Numbered from the stretch's first letter, positions 35,211-44,452 are shown. The stretch is DNA of 64,000 nucleotides from Palsa-504 sp963789225 (GCA_963789225.1 CAWBKD010000046.1:558001-622000), one strand, 5' to 3'. Notes: a model not told the origin generated them from the sequence alone. Numbers and translations: made by a program.

Positions 35211-36892
35211 TGGTACTTGCCGCCGCGCAGCCAGGACATGCCGGCGGCGGCCAGGCAGGCGCCGATGGCGAAGTCGAACGCGGTGTGCAGCCCGCTGGCG
35301 AACGGGCCCGAGATCAGCGCGGGAAAGAAGCTCCGGCCGGTCAGCGCGGCGCCCTGGCCCGCGGGCAGGTGCGCCAGGATCGCGGGACCGACCAGGTGCT
35401 GGATGGGGCTGTACCCGAGGAACGCGGAGAACAAGATAGACACCGGGGGCAGGTGCGCCGCGGTGTTCGCGACGGATGCGGGCACGTCGTGGGCGACGAG
35501 CCCGTGGAAGAGCGTGCCCGGCAGGGTCGAGGACAGCCCGATGATCATCAGGGTGAAGAAGATCCCGATCGACAGGACCTGCGCGCTGTTCTGGAACGTG
35601 CTGGTCATCCCCGAGCCGACGCCGCGGTGCTGCGGCGGCAGGCTGTTCATCACGCCGGCCCGGTTCGGCGCGGCGAAGGTGCCCATGGATAGCCCGTTCA
35701 GCAGCAGGATGAGGGCGAACTCCCAGAACGCGAAGTTGATCGGCAGAAGCTCAAGGAGCAGGAACGAGCCGGCGGCCGCGATCATGCCGCCGGTGGCGAA
35801 CGGCCGCGCGCCGAAGCGGTCGGACAGCACCCCGGAGAGCGGTCCGGCCAGCAGGAAGCCCGCGGTCAGCGGCAGCATGTAGATCCCGGCCCACAGCGGG
35901 GTCTGGCTGAAGCTGAAGCCGTGCCGCGGCAGCCAGATGCCCTGCAGCCAGATGATCAGCATGAACATCAGCCCGCCCCGGCCGATGGCGGACAGCATCG
36001 ACGACAAGCTGCCCGCGGTGAACGCCCTGATCCTGAACAGGGACAGCCGGAACATCGGGTCGGGGGCCCGGCGCTCGACGAGCGCGAAGGCCGTCAGCAG
36101 CACCGCTCCGCCGACCAGGGAACCGTCGACGAACGGGCTGGTCCAGCCCATCGTGGAGTGCCCGTAGGGCTGGATGCCGTAGGTGATGCCGATCATGATC
36201 GCGACCAGGCCCAGGGCGAAGGTGATGTTCCCGGGCCAGTCCAGGCGCGCGTTGCCGCGGCGCGGTACTTCCTTCAGGCTGCGGTACGCCCATACCGTGC
36301 CGAACAGGCCGAAGGGGACCGACACGAGGAAGATCAGCCGCCACTGGATCGGGGCGAGCACGCCGCCGAGGACCAGGCCGAGGAACGAGCCGCTGATCGC
36401 GGACACCTGGTTGATGCCGATAGCCATGCCGCGCTGGTCCGGGGGGAACGCGTCGGTGAGGATGGCGGAGGAGTTGGCCAACAGCATGGCCGCGCCCACG
36501 CCCTGGAAGATCCGCATGATGACTAGGTACAGCGCCGCGGCGGTCCCGCTCATCCAGGTGACGGTGAGCAGCAGCGAGAAGAACGTGTACACCACGAAGC
36601 CGAGGTTGTACGTCTTTACCCGGCCGTACATGTCGCCCAGCCGGCCCAGGCTCACCACCAGCACGCTGGTGACCACCATGAAGCTCAGGATCATCCAGAG
36701 CAGGTAGAAGCTGTTGCCTGGGGCCAGCGGGTCGATATGGATGCCGCGGAAGATGTCGGGCAGGGCGATCAGCATGATCGATATGTCGATGGTGGCCATC
36801 AGCACGCCGAGCGTGGTGTTGGTCAGCACTATCCACTTGTAGCGGTCTGGACGGTCAGTCGTTCCCCCGCCACGCGTCTTCGAGCCCAGCAC
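35156..36892 (-). CDS. MFS transporter, DHA2-like (14 membrane segments)
   Basis: 578 residues from GTG 36892. The N-terminal half has the drug/H+ antiporter pattern: TLGVLMATIDISIMLIALPD (segment 1), GRLGDMYGRVKTYNLGF (loop 2-3 motif A), IFQGVGAAMLL (motif B) and SAISGSFLGLVLGGVL (motif C). The number of hydrophobic stretches fits 14 segments. It should export a drug or metabolite by proton antiport. Its first ~64 bases overlap the end of the DUF998 gene on the same strand, so translation may be coupled. The longer open frame upstream is a shadow of the DUF998 gene. Confidence 0.88.
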   Translation of the reverse strand: MLGSKTRGGGTTDRPDRYKWIVLTNTTLGVLMATIDISIMLIALPDIFRGIHIDPLAPGNSFYLLWMILSFMVVTSVLVVSLGRLGDMYGRVKTYNLGFVVYTFFSLLLTVTWMSGTAAALYLVIMRIFQGVGAAMLLANSSAILTDAFPPDQRGMAIGINQVSAISGSFLGLVLGGVLAPIQWRLIFLVSVPFGLFGTVWAYRSLKEVPRRGNARLDWPGNITFALGLVAIMIGITYGIQPYGHSTMGWTSPFVDGSLVGGAVLLTAFALVERRAPDPMFRLSLFRIRAFTAGSLSSMLSAIGRGGLMFMLIIWLQGIWLPRHGFSFSQTPLWAGIYMLPLTAGFLLAGPLSGVLSDRFGARPFATGGMIAAAGSFLLLELLPINFAFWEFALILLLNGLSMGTFAAPNRAGVMNSLPPQHRGVGSGMTSTFQNSAQVLSIGIFFTLMIIGLSSTLPGTLFHGLVAHDVPASVANTAAHLPPVSILFSAFLGYSPIQHLVGPAILAHLPAGQGAALTGRSFFPALISGPFASGLHTAFDFAIGACLAAAGMSWLRGGKYHYQEESEPAAQPSDAKVA

Positions 36893-37530
36893 ACTAGCCA
36901 GCGTAACGCGGACGCGACGGCGTACCGCCGCCGCAGCACGCGGGCGCAGGAGAACACCACCGTCAGCGGCCAGAGGGCCTCCGCGACGCCCGTGACCCGC
37001 TCCGCCAGCCCGATCTGCCCGCCCGCGATGACCAGCTCGGCACCGAACCAGAAGAGCAGGGCGAACAGGACCGCGACGGCCGCCGCGGCCGCGGCGGGCC
37101 GCAGGGCCCACGGCGTGGCGGGGCCGCGCCGCCAGGCCCCGGCCGGCCAGGTGGTCAGCCCGGCCAACCCGACCGACGCCCAGAGGATGTGCGGGATCGG
37201 ATAGGGGACGCCTGGCTGCACCGGGTTGACCGCCACCAGCATGCCGCCGGCCGCCCCCACGATCAGGATCAGCCGACCGGGCAGCCCGGCCGGGCGGAGC
37301 GCGAACCCTGTGACCAGGTAGCAGACGCCGACCACGATGAACGTCCAGGTCATGACCCACGGATCGGTCGCGCCCGGCGCGGCGAGGGAGCTGACCGTAT
37401 CGCGCACCGCGTTGAAGTGCGGCTGCAGGCTGGCGGCCGCCGTCCAGCCGCTGACGAGCAAGACCGGGGCCGCTACCGAGGAGACCACGCCCCACCACGG
37501 CACGTCGCGCACCCCACCACCGTAGGACAC
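36829..37530 (-). CDS. DUF998-type membrane protein
   Basis: About 233 residues with six hydrophobic segments, beginning near VPWWGVVSSVAAPVLLVSG and containing TDPWVMTWTFIVVGVCYLV and VNPVQPGVPYPIPHILWASV. These are typical of the DUF998 family, whose function is unknown. GTG 37530 and GTG 37512 are both possible starts; neither has a strong ribosome-binding site. It precedes and overlaps the MFS gene, so a joint membrane function (export) is possible. Confidence 0.75.
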   Translation of the reverse strand: MSYGGGVRDVPWWGVVSSVAAPVLLVSGWTAAASLQPHFNAVRDTVSSLAAPGATDPWVMTWTFIVVGVCYLVTGFALRPAGLPGRLILIVGAAGGMLVAVNPVQPGVPYPIPHILWASVGLAGLTTWPAGAWRRGPATPWALRPAAAAAAVAVLFALLFWFGAELVIAGGQIGLAERVTGVAEALWPLTVVFSCARVLRRRYAVASALRWLVCWARRRVAGERLTVQTATSG

Positions 37531-37651
37531 GACGCCGGGGACGGTCAGCAAGGGGTCACCCGCGCGGGCTCGCTCGGGGCCTCCTCGCGGGAGGGCCGCC
37601 ACGGTAGGCTTTTGACCAGCAGGTCGGCTGGGGAAGGTGGGAGGATCCCAG

Positions 37652-38986
37652 ATGGCCAAGTCGTTCGTGGACCGCTGGGGGGTTCCCGTCCGTGCGGGCA
37701 GCGCCGAGGCGGTGGCCCGGCTGGACGAGGCCATCGAGGACCTGGCCGCGCTCGCGGGTAACCCCATCGCCCACGCGGACGCTGCGGTTTCGGCCGACGA
37801 CGGCCTGGTCCTCGGCCGCATCTACCGCGCCTACCTCGCGCTGTACGGAACGACGCCCGAGGGCGTCGCCACCGCGGCCGAGATCCTGAAGCCCCTGGAC
37901 GAGGCGGTCATGGGTGAGCGGGAGGCGCACCACATGCGCGCCGCCCGGTCGTGGGCCGAGGGCGACTGGGAGGCCGCCACCCGGTCGCTTGAGCGGGCGC
38001 TGCTGTGCCACCCGCGTGACCTGCTCGCCCTCAAGGTCGCCCAGGATCTGTACTTCTTCCTCGGTAACCGGCTGGAACTGCGCGACGTCGCCGCCCGGGT
38101 GCTGCCCGCCTGGCCGCGGGACCTGCCGGGCTGGGGCTACGTGCAGGGCATCTACGCGTTCGGCCTGGAGGAGAACGCGGACTACCGGCAGGCCGAGTCA
38201 CGCGCGCGGGCCGCGCTCGACCACAACCGGCGGGACGTGTGGTCCGTGCACGCGCTGGCGCACGTCTTCGAGATGGAGGGCAGCCATCGGGAGGGCGCCG
38301 ATTTCCTCGCCACCTCGGCGGGCGACTGGTCGGGCAGCTACTTCGCCGTCCACAACTGGTGGCACAAGGGGCTGTTCCACACCGAGCTCGAGGAAGTCGG
38401 CGAGGCGCTGGCGCTGTACGACTCCCGCATCCGGGCCAGCCGGTCCACCGAGTGGCTCGACGTGGTGGACGCCTCGGCCCTGCTGTGGCGGCTCTCGCTG
38501 TTCGGCGTCGACGTCACCGAGCGCGCCGCGCAGCTCGCGGCCGACATCGACGACCTGGTCAGCGAGCCCGTCTACATCTTCAACGACTGGCATGCCCTGA
38601 TGGCGTTCGGGCTGGCCGGGGACCACGCGCGGGTCGAGCGGGTGATCCTGGCCAACCGCCACCTGACCGCGCCGACCAACCGGGCGGCCGCCGCCCGGGC
38701 GGGCCTGGACCTGCTCGAGGCGTTCAGCGCGTTGTCGGCCGGGCGTCCCGAGCGGGCCATCGACCTGCTGATCGACATCCGGCCGCGGGCCAACGCGGTG
38801 GGCGGGAGCCACGCCCAGCGTGACGTCATCGACCTGACCCTCATCGCCGCCGCCGCCCGGGCGGGCGACGACAGCCTGGCCCGCGCGCTGGTCACCGAGC
38901 GGGTGGCCCGCAAGCCCTCCGCCGAGGCTTCGGCGCGGCGTCTTGTGACGGAGAACGGCGGGTCGGCCAGCGCGCTGAGCTGGTGA
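37652..38986 (+). CDS. TTC38-like tetratricopeptide repeat protein
   Basis: 444 residues from ATG 37652 with GGGAGGA upstream. Helical repeats recur throughout. VWSVHALAHVFEMEGSHREG (near 196-215) and NWWHKGLFHTELEE (near 235-248) are conserved blocks of the TTC38 family, found in bacteria and animals with unknown biochemistry. Soluble, no signal peptide. It lies upstream of the Tat-exported protein and glycosyltransferase genes, but a terminator or promoter separates them (see 39053). Scaffold or peptide-binding role is inferred only from the fold. Confidence 0.88.
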   Translation: MAKSFVDRWGVPVRAGSAEAVARLDEAIEDLAALAGNPIAHADAAVSADDGLVLGRIYRAYLALYGTTPEGVATAAEILKPLDEAVMGEREAHHMRAARSWAEGDWEAATRSLERALLCHPRDLLALKVAQDLYFFLGNRLELRDVAARVLPAWPRDLPGWGYVQGIYAFGLEENADYRQAESRARAALDHNRRDVWSVHALAHVFEMEGSHREGADFLATSAGDWSGSYFAVHNWWHKGLFHTELEEVGEALALYDSRIRASRSTEWLDVVDASALLWRLSLFGVDVTERAAQLAADIDDLVSEPVYIFNDWHALMAFGLAGDHARVERVILANRHLTAPTNRAAAARAGLDLLEAFSALSAGRPERAIDLLIDIRPRANAVGGSHAQRDVIDLTLIAAAARAGDDSLARALVTERVARKPSAEASARRLVTENGGSASALSW

Positions 38987-39052
38987 TTTCGGGGCAATGG
39001 CGGCGATTGGGACGTAGCGCCCCGGCGCCAGGATCTGTTTGCCTCATGTTCC

Positions 39053-39082
39053 TTGCGCGTAACTCTGGGTCGTCGCTAGGCT
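39053..39082 (+). promoter_or_regulatory. putative promoter of the Tat-exported protein gene
   Basis: TTGCGC at 39053-39058 and TAGGCT at 39077-39082, 18-base spacing, 30 bases before the ATG. The same TTGCGC-N18-TAG pattern stands before the candidate RNA at 47949. Confidence 0.35.
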
Positions 39083-39111
39083 TGCGCAGTCAACGAGGGG
39101 AGCTGGTTCTT

Positions 39112-39678
39112 ATGAGGTCTGACGAGGCTGCTGATCGCACGCCACCGAGCAGGCGCGCGGTACTGAAAGCGGCCGCGGCCGGAGGGGCCTTCGCCGTGCC
39201 GCTGATCGCGTCGTTCTCCATGGACGCCACGGCCGCGCAAGCCAGTCCGGACCATCACATCGTCTCGAACATGTTCACCGTCTCGAACATGCTCTGCTCC
39301 AACCAGCACACCGTCGTTCCGACGGGCTACTTCTCCGCCCAGGTGGCTGGGTCGGGCGGGATCTTCCCGCTGTTCGGCTACGTCCTGATCGTTATCCACG
39401 GCGGGCCGCGCGCGGAACTTGAGTACGACCTCGCGGTGCCGGGCCAGGTCGAGTTCCTCTCGTTCTCCGGCCCGAACGGCGGGTTCACCATCGAGGGTGC
39501 GGGCAAGCACGGGACGATCCCAGCCTCGCAGGTCACGTGCATCAACGACGTCAACCTGCCGGACGCGGGCCTCGCGGCGCTGTTCGAGATGCTGGCGTCG
39601 GGCGAGTCGACGGTGTTCGTCGACCTGGTCGGCGGGGCGGACCTGACCGGGACGGTCACCTTCCTCCCCGCAGGCTGA
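39112..39678 (+). CDS. Tat-exported protein of unknown function
   Basis: 188 residues from ATG 39112 (GAGGGGAG upstream). The N-terminus has a twin-Arg signal, PPSRRAVLKAAAAGGAFAVP, with the hydrophobic core and an Ala-rich cleavage region (DATAAQAS, near residue 45), so it is probably exported folded. The mature ~140 residues look beta-rich (YVLIVIHGG, LEYDLAVPGQVEFLSF, VFVDLVGGADLTGTVTFLPA) and contain two Cys. I recognise no domain. It is 39 bases upstream of the GT2-TPR gene and is the best candidate substrate or product of the glycosylation neighbourhood. Confidence 0.8.
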   Translation: MRSDEAADRTPPSRRAVLKAAAAGGAFAVPLIASFSMDATAAQASPDHHIVSNMFTVSNMLCSNQHTVVPTGYFSAQVAGSGGIFPLFGYVLIVIHGGPRAELEYDLAVPGQVEFLSFSGPNGGFTIEGAGKHGTIPASQVTCINDVNLPDAGLAALFEMLASGESTVFVDLVGGADLTGTVTFLPAG

Positions 39679-39717
39679 CCGGGCGCCGCGCCCGGGTTCG
39701 GGTTTGGCCTGCCGGTC

Positions 39718-40815
39718 ATGCTCGTGTCGGCGGCCCTGATCGTCAGGGACGAGGAGAAGTTCCTCGAGGCGTGCCTGGGATCGCTGGCGGGCCTGGCGGA
39801 CGAGATCGTCGTCGTCGACACCGGCTCGACGGACCGAAGCAGGGACATCGCCAGGGACGCGGGAGCGCGGGTCTACGACCTGTCCTGGACGGGCGACTTC
39901 TCCGCCGCCCGCAATCACGCGCTCGGCCTGGCCCGCGGCGAGTGGATCTTGTACATCGACGCGGACGAGCGGATCGGCGAGGGCGACCGGGCCGCGGTGC
40001 GGTCGCAACTACGGCGGCCCGGGTACATCGGCTACCGGCTGCTGCTCCGCCCCCGGCCCGGCTTCTCCCCGTACTGGGAGCTCCGGCTGTGGCGCAACGA
40101 CCCGCGGATCCGCTTCCGCGGGATCATCCACGAGAACATCTGGCCCGCGGTCATCTCGTGCCAGGAGGCCGGGGGCGGCCGCATCGGCCTGGCCGAACTC
40201 TTCCTCGAGCATGACGGTTACGAGGGCGACCAGCACCATAAGCACCGGCGCAACCAGCCGATGCTCGAGCGGTCGCTGGCCGAGGACCCGTCCCGGGTGT
40301 TCAGCTGGTGCCACCTGGCCGGCGTGCGCGAGGCCCTCGGTGACGCCGAGGGCGCGGAGCAGGCCTGGGACGAGGCGATGCGCCTGGTCCGGGGGAAGGT
40401 GACCCGGCAGCCTGAGGACGCCCTGCCGTTCCTGCACCTGATCGAGAAGGGCCTGGCGGGCGGCGGCGGCGTGACGGACCTGCTCGACGAGGCGCGCGGG
40501 ATGTTCGGTTCCAACCTCCAGTTCGCCTGGCTCCACGGCAGGGTGCTGATGGCCGGCGGGCGGTCCGCCGAGGCGATACCCGTGTTCGAGGGGCTGGTCA
40601 CCGCCGGGGCCACCGGAGAGTTCGACCAGTCGTGGGCTTACGACCTGCGGATGTTCGGCGTCTTTGCCTACGAGATGCTCGCGGCGTGCCATTTCAGCCT
40701 GGGCGAGTACGCCGAGGCGCTGCGTTACTACCGGCTGGCCGCCGACAGCGACCCGTCCAAGCTGGAGTACCGGGTGAAGGTGGCCCTGTGCGCCCGGCTG
40801 GCCGCCACCGGGTGA
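39718..40815 (+). CDS. family 2 glycosyltransferase with C-terminal TPR-like domain
   Basis: 365 residues. The GT-A part (1-~180) shows ALIVRDEEKFLEACLGSL, VVDTGSTDRSRDIA, the pattern WTGDFSAARNHAL and the metal motif YIDADER (near 80-86). The C-terminal half is helical with TPR spacing (WCHLAGVREALGDAEGAEQA; YEMLAACHFSLGEYAEALRY). This combination is seen in GT2 enzymes that modify peptides or proteins (SunS-like relatives) as well as in other sugar transferases. Adjacent PqqD-like and Tat-exported proteins make a protein or peptide acceptor worth testing. Confidence 0.88.
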   Translation: MLVSAALIVRDEEKFLEACLGSLAGLADEIVVVDTGSTDRSRDIARDAGARVYDLSWTGDFSAARNHALGLARGEWILYIDADERIGEGDRAAVRSQLRRPGYIGYRLLLRPRPGFSPYWELRLWRNDPRIRFRGIIHENIWPAVISCQEAGGGRIGLAELFLEHDGYEGDQHHKHRRNQPMLERSLAEDPSRVFSWCHLAGVREALGDAEGAEQAWDEAMRLVRGKVTRQPEDALPFLHLIEKGLAGGGGVTDLLDEARGMFGSNLQFAWLHGRVLMAGGRSAEAIPVFEGLVTAGATGEFDQSWAYDLRMFGVFAYEMLAACHFSLGEYAEALRYYRLAADSDPSKLEYRVKVALCARLAATG

Positions 40816-40840
40816 GGGCCCCGACGTTACGGCGTTCGGA

Positions 40841-41107
40841 CTAATTGGTTAGGCCCTCGGCGGACAGGGTGGCCAGCGCTTCTTCGACCTCCTGCACGGG
40901 AGGTTCTGGCAGCTCGTAGGCCTGCGCGATCAGGTCGGCGATCTGGGGCGCGGTCAGCTCCCCGTCGCACAGCTCGAGGATCAGGTTGGCGGTAGGGTTC
41001 AGGTAATGAACCCGGGCCCGGTCTGGCTGGTAGACGACGAAGCCGTCCTCCACCTCGTCGGTTTCTAGCCCTTCGCTCTTGCAAGGCCGCTGCTGCATGA
41101 CGCACAT
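40841..41107 (-). CDS. PqqD-family protein (RiPP recognition element-like)
   Basis: 88 residues starting near MCVMQQRPCK. DGFVVYQPDRARVHYLNPTA, then LILELCDGELTAPQIADLI and YELPEPPVQEVEEALATL, is the PqqD pattern. PqqD-type domains bind the leader of a ribosomally made precursor peptide and deliver it to a modifying enzyme. Here no radical SAM enzyme or obvious precursor is adjacent; glycosyltransferases flank it on both sides. It is convergent with the GT2-TPR gene and divergent from the GT4 gene. ATG 41098 is an alternative start. Confidence 0.88.
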   Translation of the reverse strand: MCVMQQRPCKSEGLETDEVEDGFVVYQPDRARVHYLNPTANLILELCDGELTAPQIADLIAQAYELPEPPVQEVEEALATLSAEGLTN

Positions 41108-41155
41108 TGTCCCGGAGAAACGGCTGCCTGTCTGCGGCATCGGCCCGGACCGGCC

Positions 41156-42394
41156 GTGATGTCGGCCGACGGCACGCCGGCGCTGCTGTTCCTCAGCCCC
41201 CTGATGCCCGCCGAGCGCGGCAACGGGCTCGCGATGCGGGCCGGCGCGACGCTGGAGGCGCTGGCGGACCGGTACGAGATCCACCTGCTCGTCATCCCGC
41301 TCGTCGGGGCGGCCGCGGCACCCGGCCGGGCGGTGCGCGCCTGGTGCGCGCGGGTCCTGGTGCACCCGGCCGACCGGCACGTGGACCCGCTGTTCCGGCT
41401 GATCGCCGGGGTCCGCGACCCGCAGGAGCAGCTGACGAAGCTTCTGGCTTACCCGCGCCCGTCGCTGTGCCGGTTCGCCACGTCCGCGTCGGTGCGGGAG
41501 GCCGCCGCCCTCGCGGCCGGGCCGGCCTACCGGGCCGTGCACGTGCTGCGACTGTACCTGGCGCCGTTCGCCGAGCCGTATCTGGCCTTGAGGGATCGCC
41601 CGGCATGTCATGTGGACCTCGACGATCACGAGATGACGACCCGCAGGCGCATCGCCGGCCTGCTTCGGGAGAACGGCGAGGAGCCCGCCGCGCGGGTCCA
41701 GGAGTGGGAGGCCGATCGCTACGAGGCCCTGGGCGCCGCGGTGCTGCCCAGGTTCGACCGGGCGTACCTGGCCGCCCCGGCGGATCGCGACCTGGTGGCC
41801 GCCTCGCACCCGGGGCTGGACGTGCGGGTCCTGCCGAACGTGATCCGGCCGCCCGGGCCGCTGGCGCCGCCCCCGGACGGGGAACCCTTTACCTTCCTGT
41901 TCGTCGGCAACTTCGACTACCACCCCAACAGCGACGCGGCCCGCTACTTCTGCGCTCAGGTCCTGCCGCTGCTGCGGGCTGCTGCGCCGGGGCCGTTCCG
42001 CGTGCGTTTCGTTGGCGCCAGTCCCCCGCCCACGGTGTGCGCGCTGGCCGGCGAACCAGAGGTCACCGTGACCGGGCCGGTCGCCGACGTCACCCCGTGG
42101 TACGAGGCCGCGCATGCGGTGATCGTCCCGGTGCGAGCCGGCGGCGGGACCCGCATCAAGATCCTCGAGGCGTTTGCCCACCGGCGGCCCGTCGTGTCAA
42201 CTCCGGCCGGCGCCGAGGGGTTGGGCGTCAGCCCCGGCCGGCACCTGCTGGTGGCCGATTCCCCGATGTCTTTCGCCGTCGATTGCGCACGGCTGATGCG
42301 GGATCCGGCCCTCGGGCGGGCGCTGGCGGACCAGGGCGCCCTTTTCGCCGGGCCGCGGGTACCCGGCCTGCTCCGGGAGTGCCTATCTTTTTGA
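41156..42394 (+). CDS. GT4-type glycosyltransferase
   Basis: 412 residues of GT-B fold. FLSPLMPAERGNGLAMRAGA at the N-terminus is the acceptor-side loop. PFTFLFVGNFDYHPNSDAAR (near 245-264), VTVTGPVADVTPWYEAAHAV and RAGGGTRIKILEAFAHRRPV with the nucleotide-sugar Glu (near 325-345) form the donor site. The start is GTG 41156 or ATG 41159, without a strong Shine-Dalgarno. It is divergent from the PqqD-like gene. Donor and acceptor unknown. Confidence 0.88.
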   Translation: MMSADGTPALLFLSPLMPAERGNGLAMRAGATLEALADRYEIHLLVIPLVGAAAAPGRAVRAWCARVLVHPADRHVDPLFRLIAGVRDPQEQLTKLLAYPRPSLCRFATSASVREAAALAAGPAYRAVHVLRLYLAPFAEPYLALRDRPACHVDLDDHEMTTRRRIAGLLRENGEEPAARVQEWEADRYEALGAAVLPRFDRAYLAAPADRDLVAASHPGLDVRVLPNVIRPPGPLAPPPDGEPFTFLFVGNFDYHPNSDAARYFCAQVLPLLRAAAPGPFRVRFVGASPPPTVCALAGEPEVTVTGPVADVTPWYEAAHAVIVPVRAGGGTRIKILEAFAHRRPVVSTPAGAEGLGVSPGRHLLVADSPMSFAVDCARLMRDPALGRALADQGALFAGPRVPGLLRECLSF

Positions 42395-42657
42395 GCCACC
42401 TGCTTTCGGTTGGGCCGCCTGGCCGCGTCTGGCTCGGGCAGAACAGGCGATGAGTCGTCACCCTGTCCTACGACTGGTCGGCGGTACCCGACTTCCTCCG
42501 TCAGCACATCGGGTTCCCACCATTCCCTCCGGATCACCTGGGCAACTCGCTGACCCACCTCGCCGGCCTGGTCACCGCGTAACCGGACGGCGGCACCGCC
42601 CGGCTCTGGACCTGCCTTCCGGCCTGGGAGCCGCCGGTTGAGTGACTCCGCCTGTGG
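42395..42657. other. intergenic stretch with a possible degraded reading frame
   Basis: On plus, codons from about 42463 read LSYDWSAVPDFLRQHIGF and PDHLGNSLTHLAGLVTA before TAA at 42580; past the stop the same frame reads GTARLWTCLPAWEPPVE. If the TAA were GAA, a ~60-codon frame would result. No start codon with a ribosome-binding site and no family recognised. Possibly the tail of a lost gene. Confidence 0.3.
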
Positions 42658-43230
42658 CTAGTGGACGATGCGCAGCGCGACCCTGCGGTTGCCGCCGTTC
42701 TGTCTGACCAGGGCGAACCACAGCGGCAGCAGGCCGTCGACGGTCGCCGTCGCGGTAGCGTCGCCGATGAAGGCCGGCTCGAGCCCGACGGCGCTGATGA
42801 GTTCCTCGGCCAGCGCCCGCGCCTCGGGATCGGCGGCGAAGAACAGGTTCGCGCCCGGCACCGGGTCGGCGAAGTTCTCCCAGCCCAGCGAGTTGAATGC
42901 GCGCACATACCGGGCCGAAGGCGCGGCGGCCGCGATCAGCGCCCGGCTGTCGAACTCCGGTGCGCCCATCCGGTTCACCGCGTCGATCACCACCTTGCCC
43001 GCCAGCGCCGCGCCTTGCTCGGTCACAACGTCCGGCACAGCCTGGCCGGGGACGGCCAGCAGGACCACCTCGGCGTCTTCCAGCGCCTCGCCGATGCTTC
43101 GCACCGGCGCCCCGCCCGGGCCCTGGCCGGTCCCGTCCCGGACTCCGTAAACCACGTCGTGCCCGGCGGCCAGCCACTTGCTCCCGAGCGTCCCGCCGAT
43201 GTTGCCCTTACCGATCACCGCGATCCTCAT
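42658..43230 (-). CDS. NADP-dependent F420 reductase-like oxidoreductase
   Basis: 190 residues from ATG 43230. MRIAVIGKGNIGGTLGSKW is a dinucleotide-binding loop of the F420:NADP oxidoreductase/ProC-like type. VVLLAVPGQAV (near 55), GKVVIDAVNRM (near 78) and RAFNSLGWENFADPVPGAN (near 108) are family blocks. It lacks a separate catalytic domain, so it is either an F420H2:NADP oxidoreductase or one of the many related proteins of unknown substrate. Stands alone between plus-strand genes. Confidence 0.85.
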   Translation of the reverse strand: MRIAVIGKGNIGGTLGSKWLAAGHDVVYGVRDGTGQGPGGAPVRSIGEALEDAEVVLLAVPGQAVPDVVTEQGAALAGKVVIDAVNRMGAPEFDSRALIAAAAPSARYVRAFNSLGWENFADPVPGANLFFAADPEARALAEELISAVGLEPAFIGDATATATVDGLLPLWFALVRQNGGNRRVALRIVH

Positions 43231-43426
43231 GCCCGCCAGCAACCAAGCGTCACTGCGGTCTCATTCCCCTGCCCCGCCAGGGCGGGTGGGTTGAGGGTGT
43301 CCGAACTGGTCAGGACTGGCTCAAACGGCTGATTTCAAAACGGGTCATGGCGATATTTGAAAGATGTTCACCTGTAGCCGGTGTGATGGTGGTGCGTATT
43401 CGTCGCATCCCGAGGAGGGGATCTTC

Positions 43427-44452
43427 ATGACACGCGTCTCGCGATGGTGCACGCTGGCCGGGATCACAGCCGGGCTGCTGGGGCTGACCGTCTCGGCGTC
43501 CGCCGCGACCGGCTGGACCGTGGTCACGCCGCCCGCGGGGACGGCCGGCGTCGAGCTCACCGGGTCGTACGCCCTTTCCGACACCGACGCCTGGGCGGTC
43601 GGTGGGCCCGTAACCGCCGGTGGGGCCCCGGTCGCGCTGAACTGGAACGGCACCGCCTGGTCGTCGGTGCCCACTCCCACGCCGTCGGGCAGCACCCCGG
43701 ACTGGACGCTTAAGTCCGTCGCGGCCAGCAGCGCGAGCGACGCGTGGGCCGTCGGGGAGCAGGTTGCGGGAACGAAAATTCACGACTCGCTCTACGAACA
43801 CTGGAACGGCACGGGGTGGTCGGTCGTCGCCGGGCCCAACGAAGGCATCCTCAACGCAGTCCTCGACTTCAGCCCGACGAACGCCTGGGCGTTCGCCGAC
43901 TTCTCCGTCCTGCACTGGAACGGGACCGCGTGGTCGGTCGTTTCCGGTGCTTACAACGCCCTCGCGGTGAGCGCGGACGGCCCCGACGACATCTGGGGCA
44001 TCTACCGGGATGATCAGGTGACCCACTACAACAGCACCTCCTGGAGCATCTACACGCTGTCGGGACCGAGCGGCACCGCCTTCGAAAGCGTGGTGGCGCT
44101 GTCGCCGACCGACGTGTGGGCGGGGGGAACCAACGGCACGGGCCCCCTCCTCGAGCACTTCAACGGGACGTCGTGGCAAGTGATGACGACGCCGACCAGT
44201 TTCGCGGACGCCGGCGTGCTCGCGATGGCCGCCAAATCCGACTCCGACGTCTGGATCTTCAGCGTGCACAACCCCCTGACCGCGGCAGTGCTGCTGGCCA
44301 ACTGGAACGGCTCGTCGTGGACAACCTCACCGAGCCCGATTCCGGCAGATAGTTCGGTCTCGATCGGCTCGGCGGCCAGCAGCCCCAGCCACGTCTGGCT
44401 GTTCGGCACCAACGACACCACCGGCAAGCCGATGATCCTTAGCCACTCCTGA
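43427..44452 (+). CDS. secreted beta-propeller protein with repeated WNG-x-W blades
   Basis: 341 residues from ATG 43427 (GAGGAGGGG upstream). A Sec signal peptide (WCTLAGITAGLLGLTVSASA) precedes seven or so blades of about 45 residues, each with a (W/H)(W/F/Y)NG(T/S)-x-W core: ALNWNGTAWSSV, YEHWNGTGWSVV, VLHWNGTAWSVV, LEHFNGTSWQVM, LANWNGSSWTTS. Alternating SASDAWAVG/SPTDVWAGG-type strands fit a kelch-like or PQQ-like propeller. Extracellular binding protein; no enzyme site seen. A 15-bp hairpin lies 13 bases after the stop. Confidence 0.85.
   Translation: MTRVSRWCTLAGITAGLLGLTVSASAATGWTVVTPPAGTAGVELTGSYALSDTDAWAVGGPVTAGGAPVALNWNGTAWSSVPTPTPSGSTPDWTLKSVAASSASDAWAVGEQVAGTKIHDSLYEHWNGTGWSVVAGPNEGILNAVLDFSPTNAWAFADFSVLHWNGTAWSVVSGAYNALAVSADGPDDIWGIYRDDQVTHYNSTSWSIYTLSGPSGTAFESVVALSPTDVWAGGTNGTGPLLEHFNGTSWQVMTTPTSFADAGVLAMAAKSDSDVWIFSVHNPLTAAVLLANWNGSSWTTSPSPIPADSSVSIGSAASSPSHVWLFGTNDTTGKPMILSHS

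Noticed and set aside
40841..41107. Pyrroloquinoline quinone or lasso-peptide locus
   Set aside because: PqqD-like domain present, but no pqqA/B/C/E, no asparagine synthetase-like cyclase and no peptide protease adjacent.
42395..42657. Transposase remnant
   Set aside because: The traces have no DDE or HUH features and no terminal inverted repeats; described only as an uncertain degraded frame.
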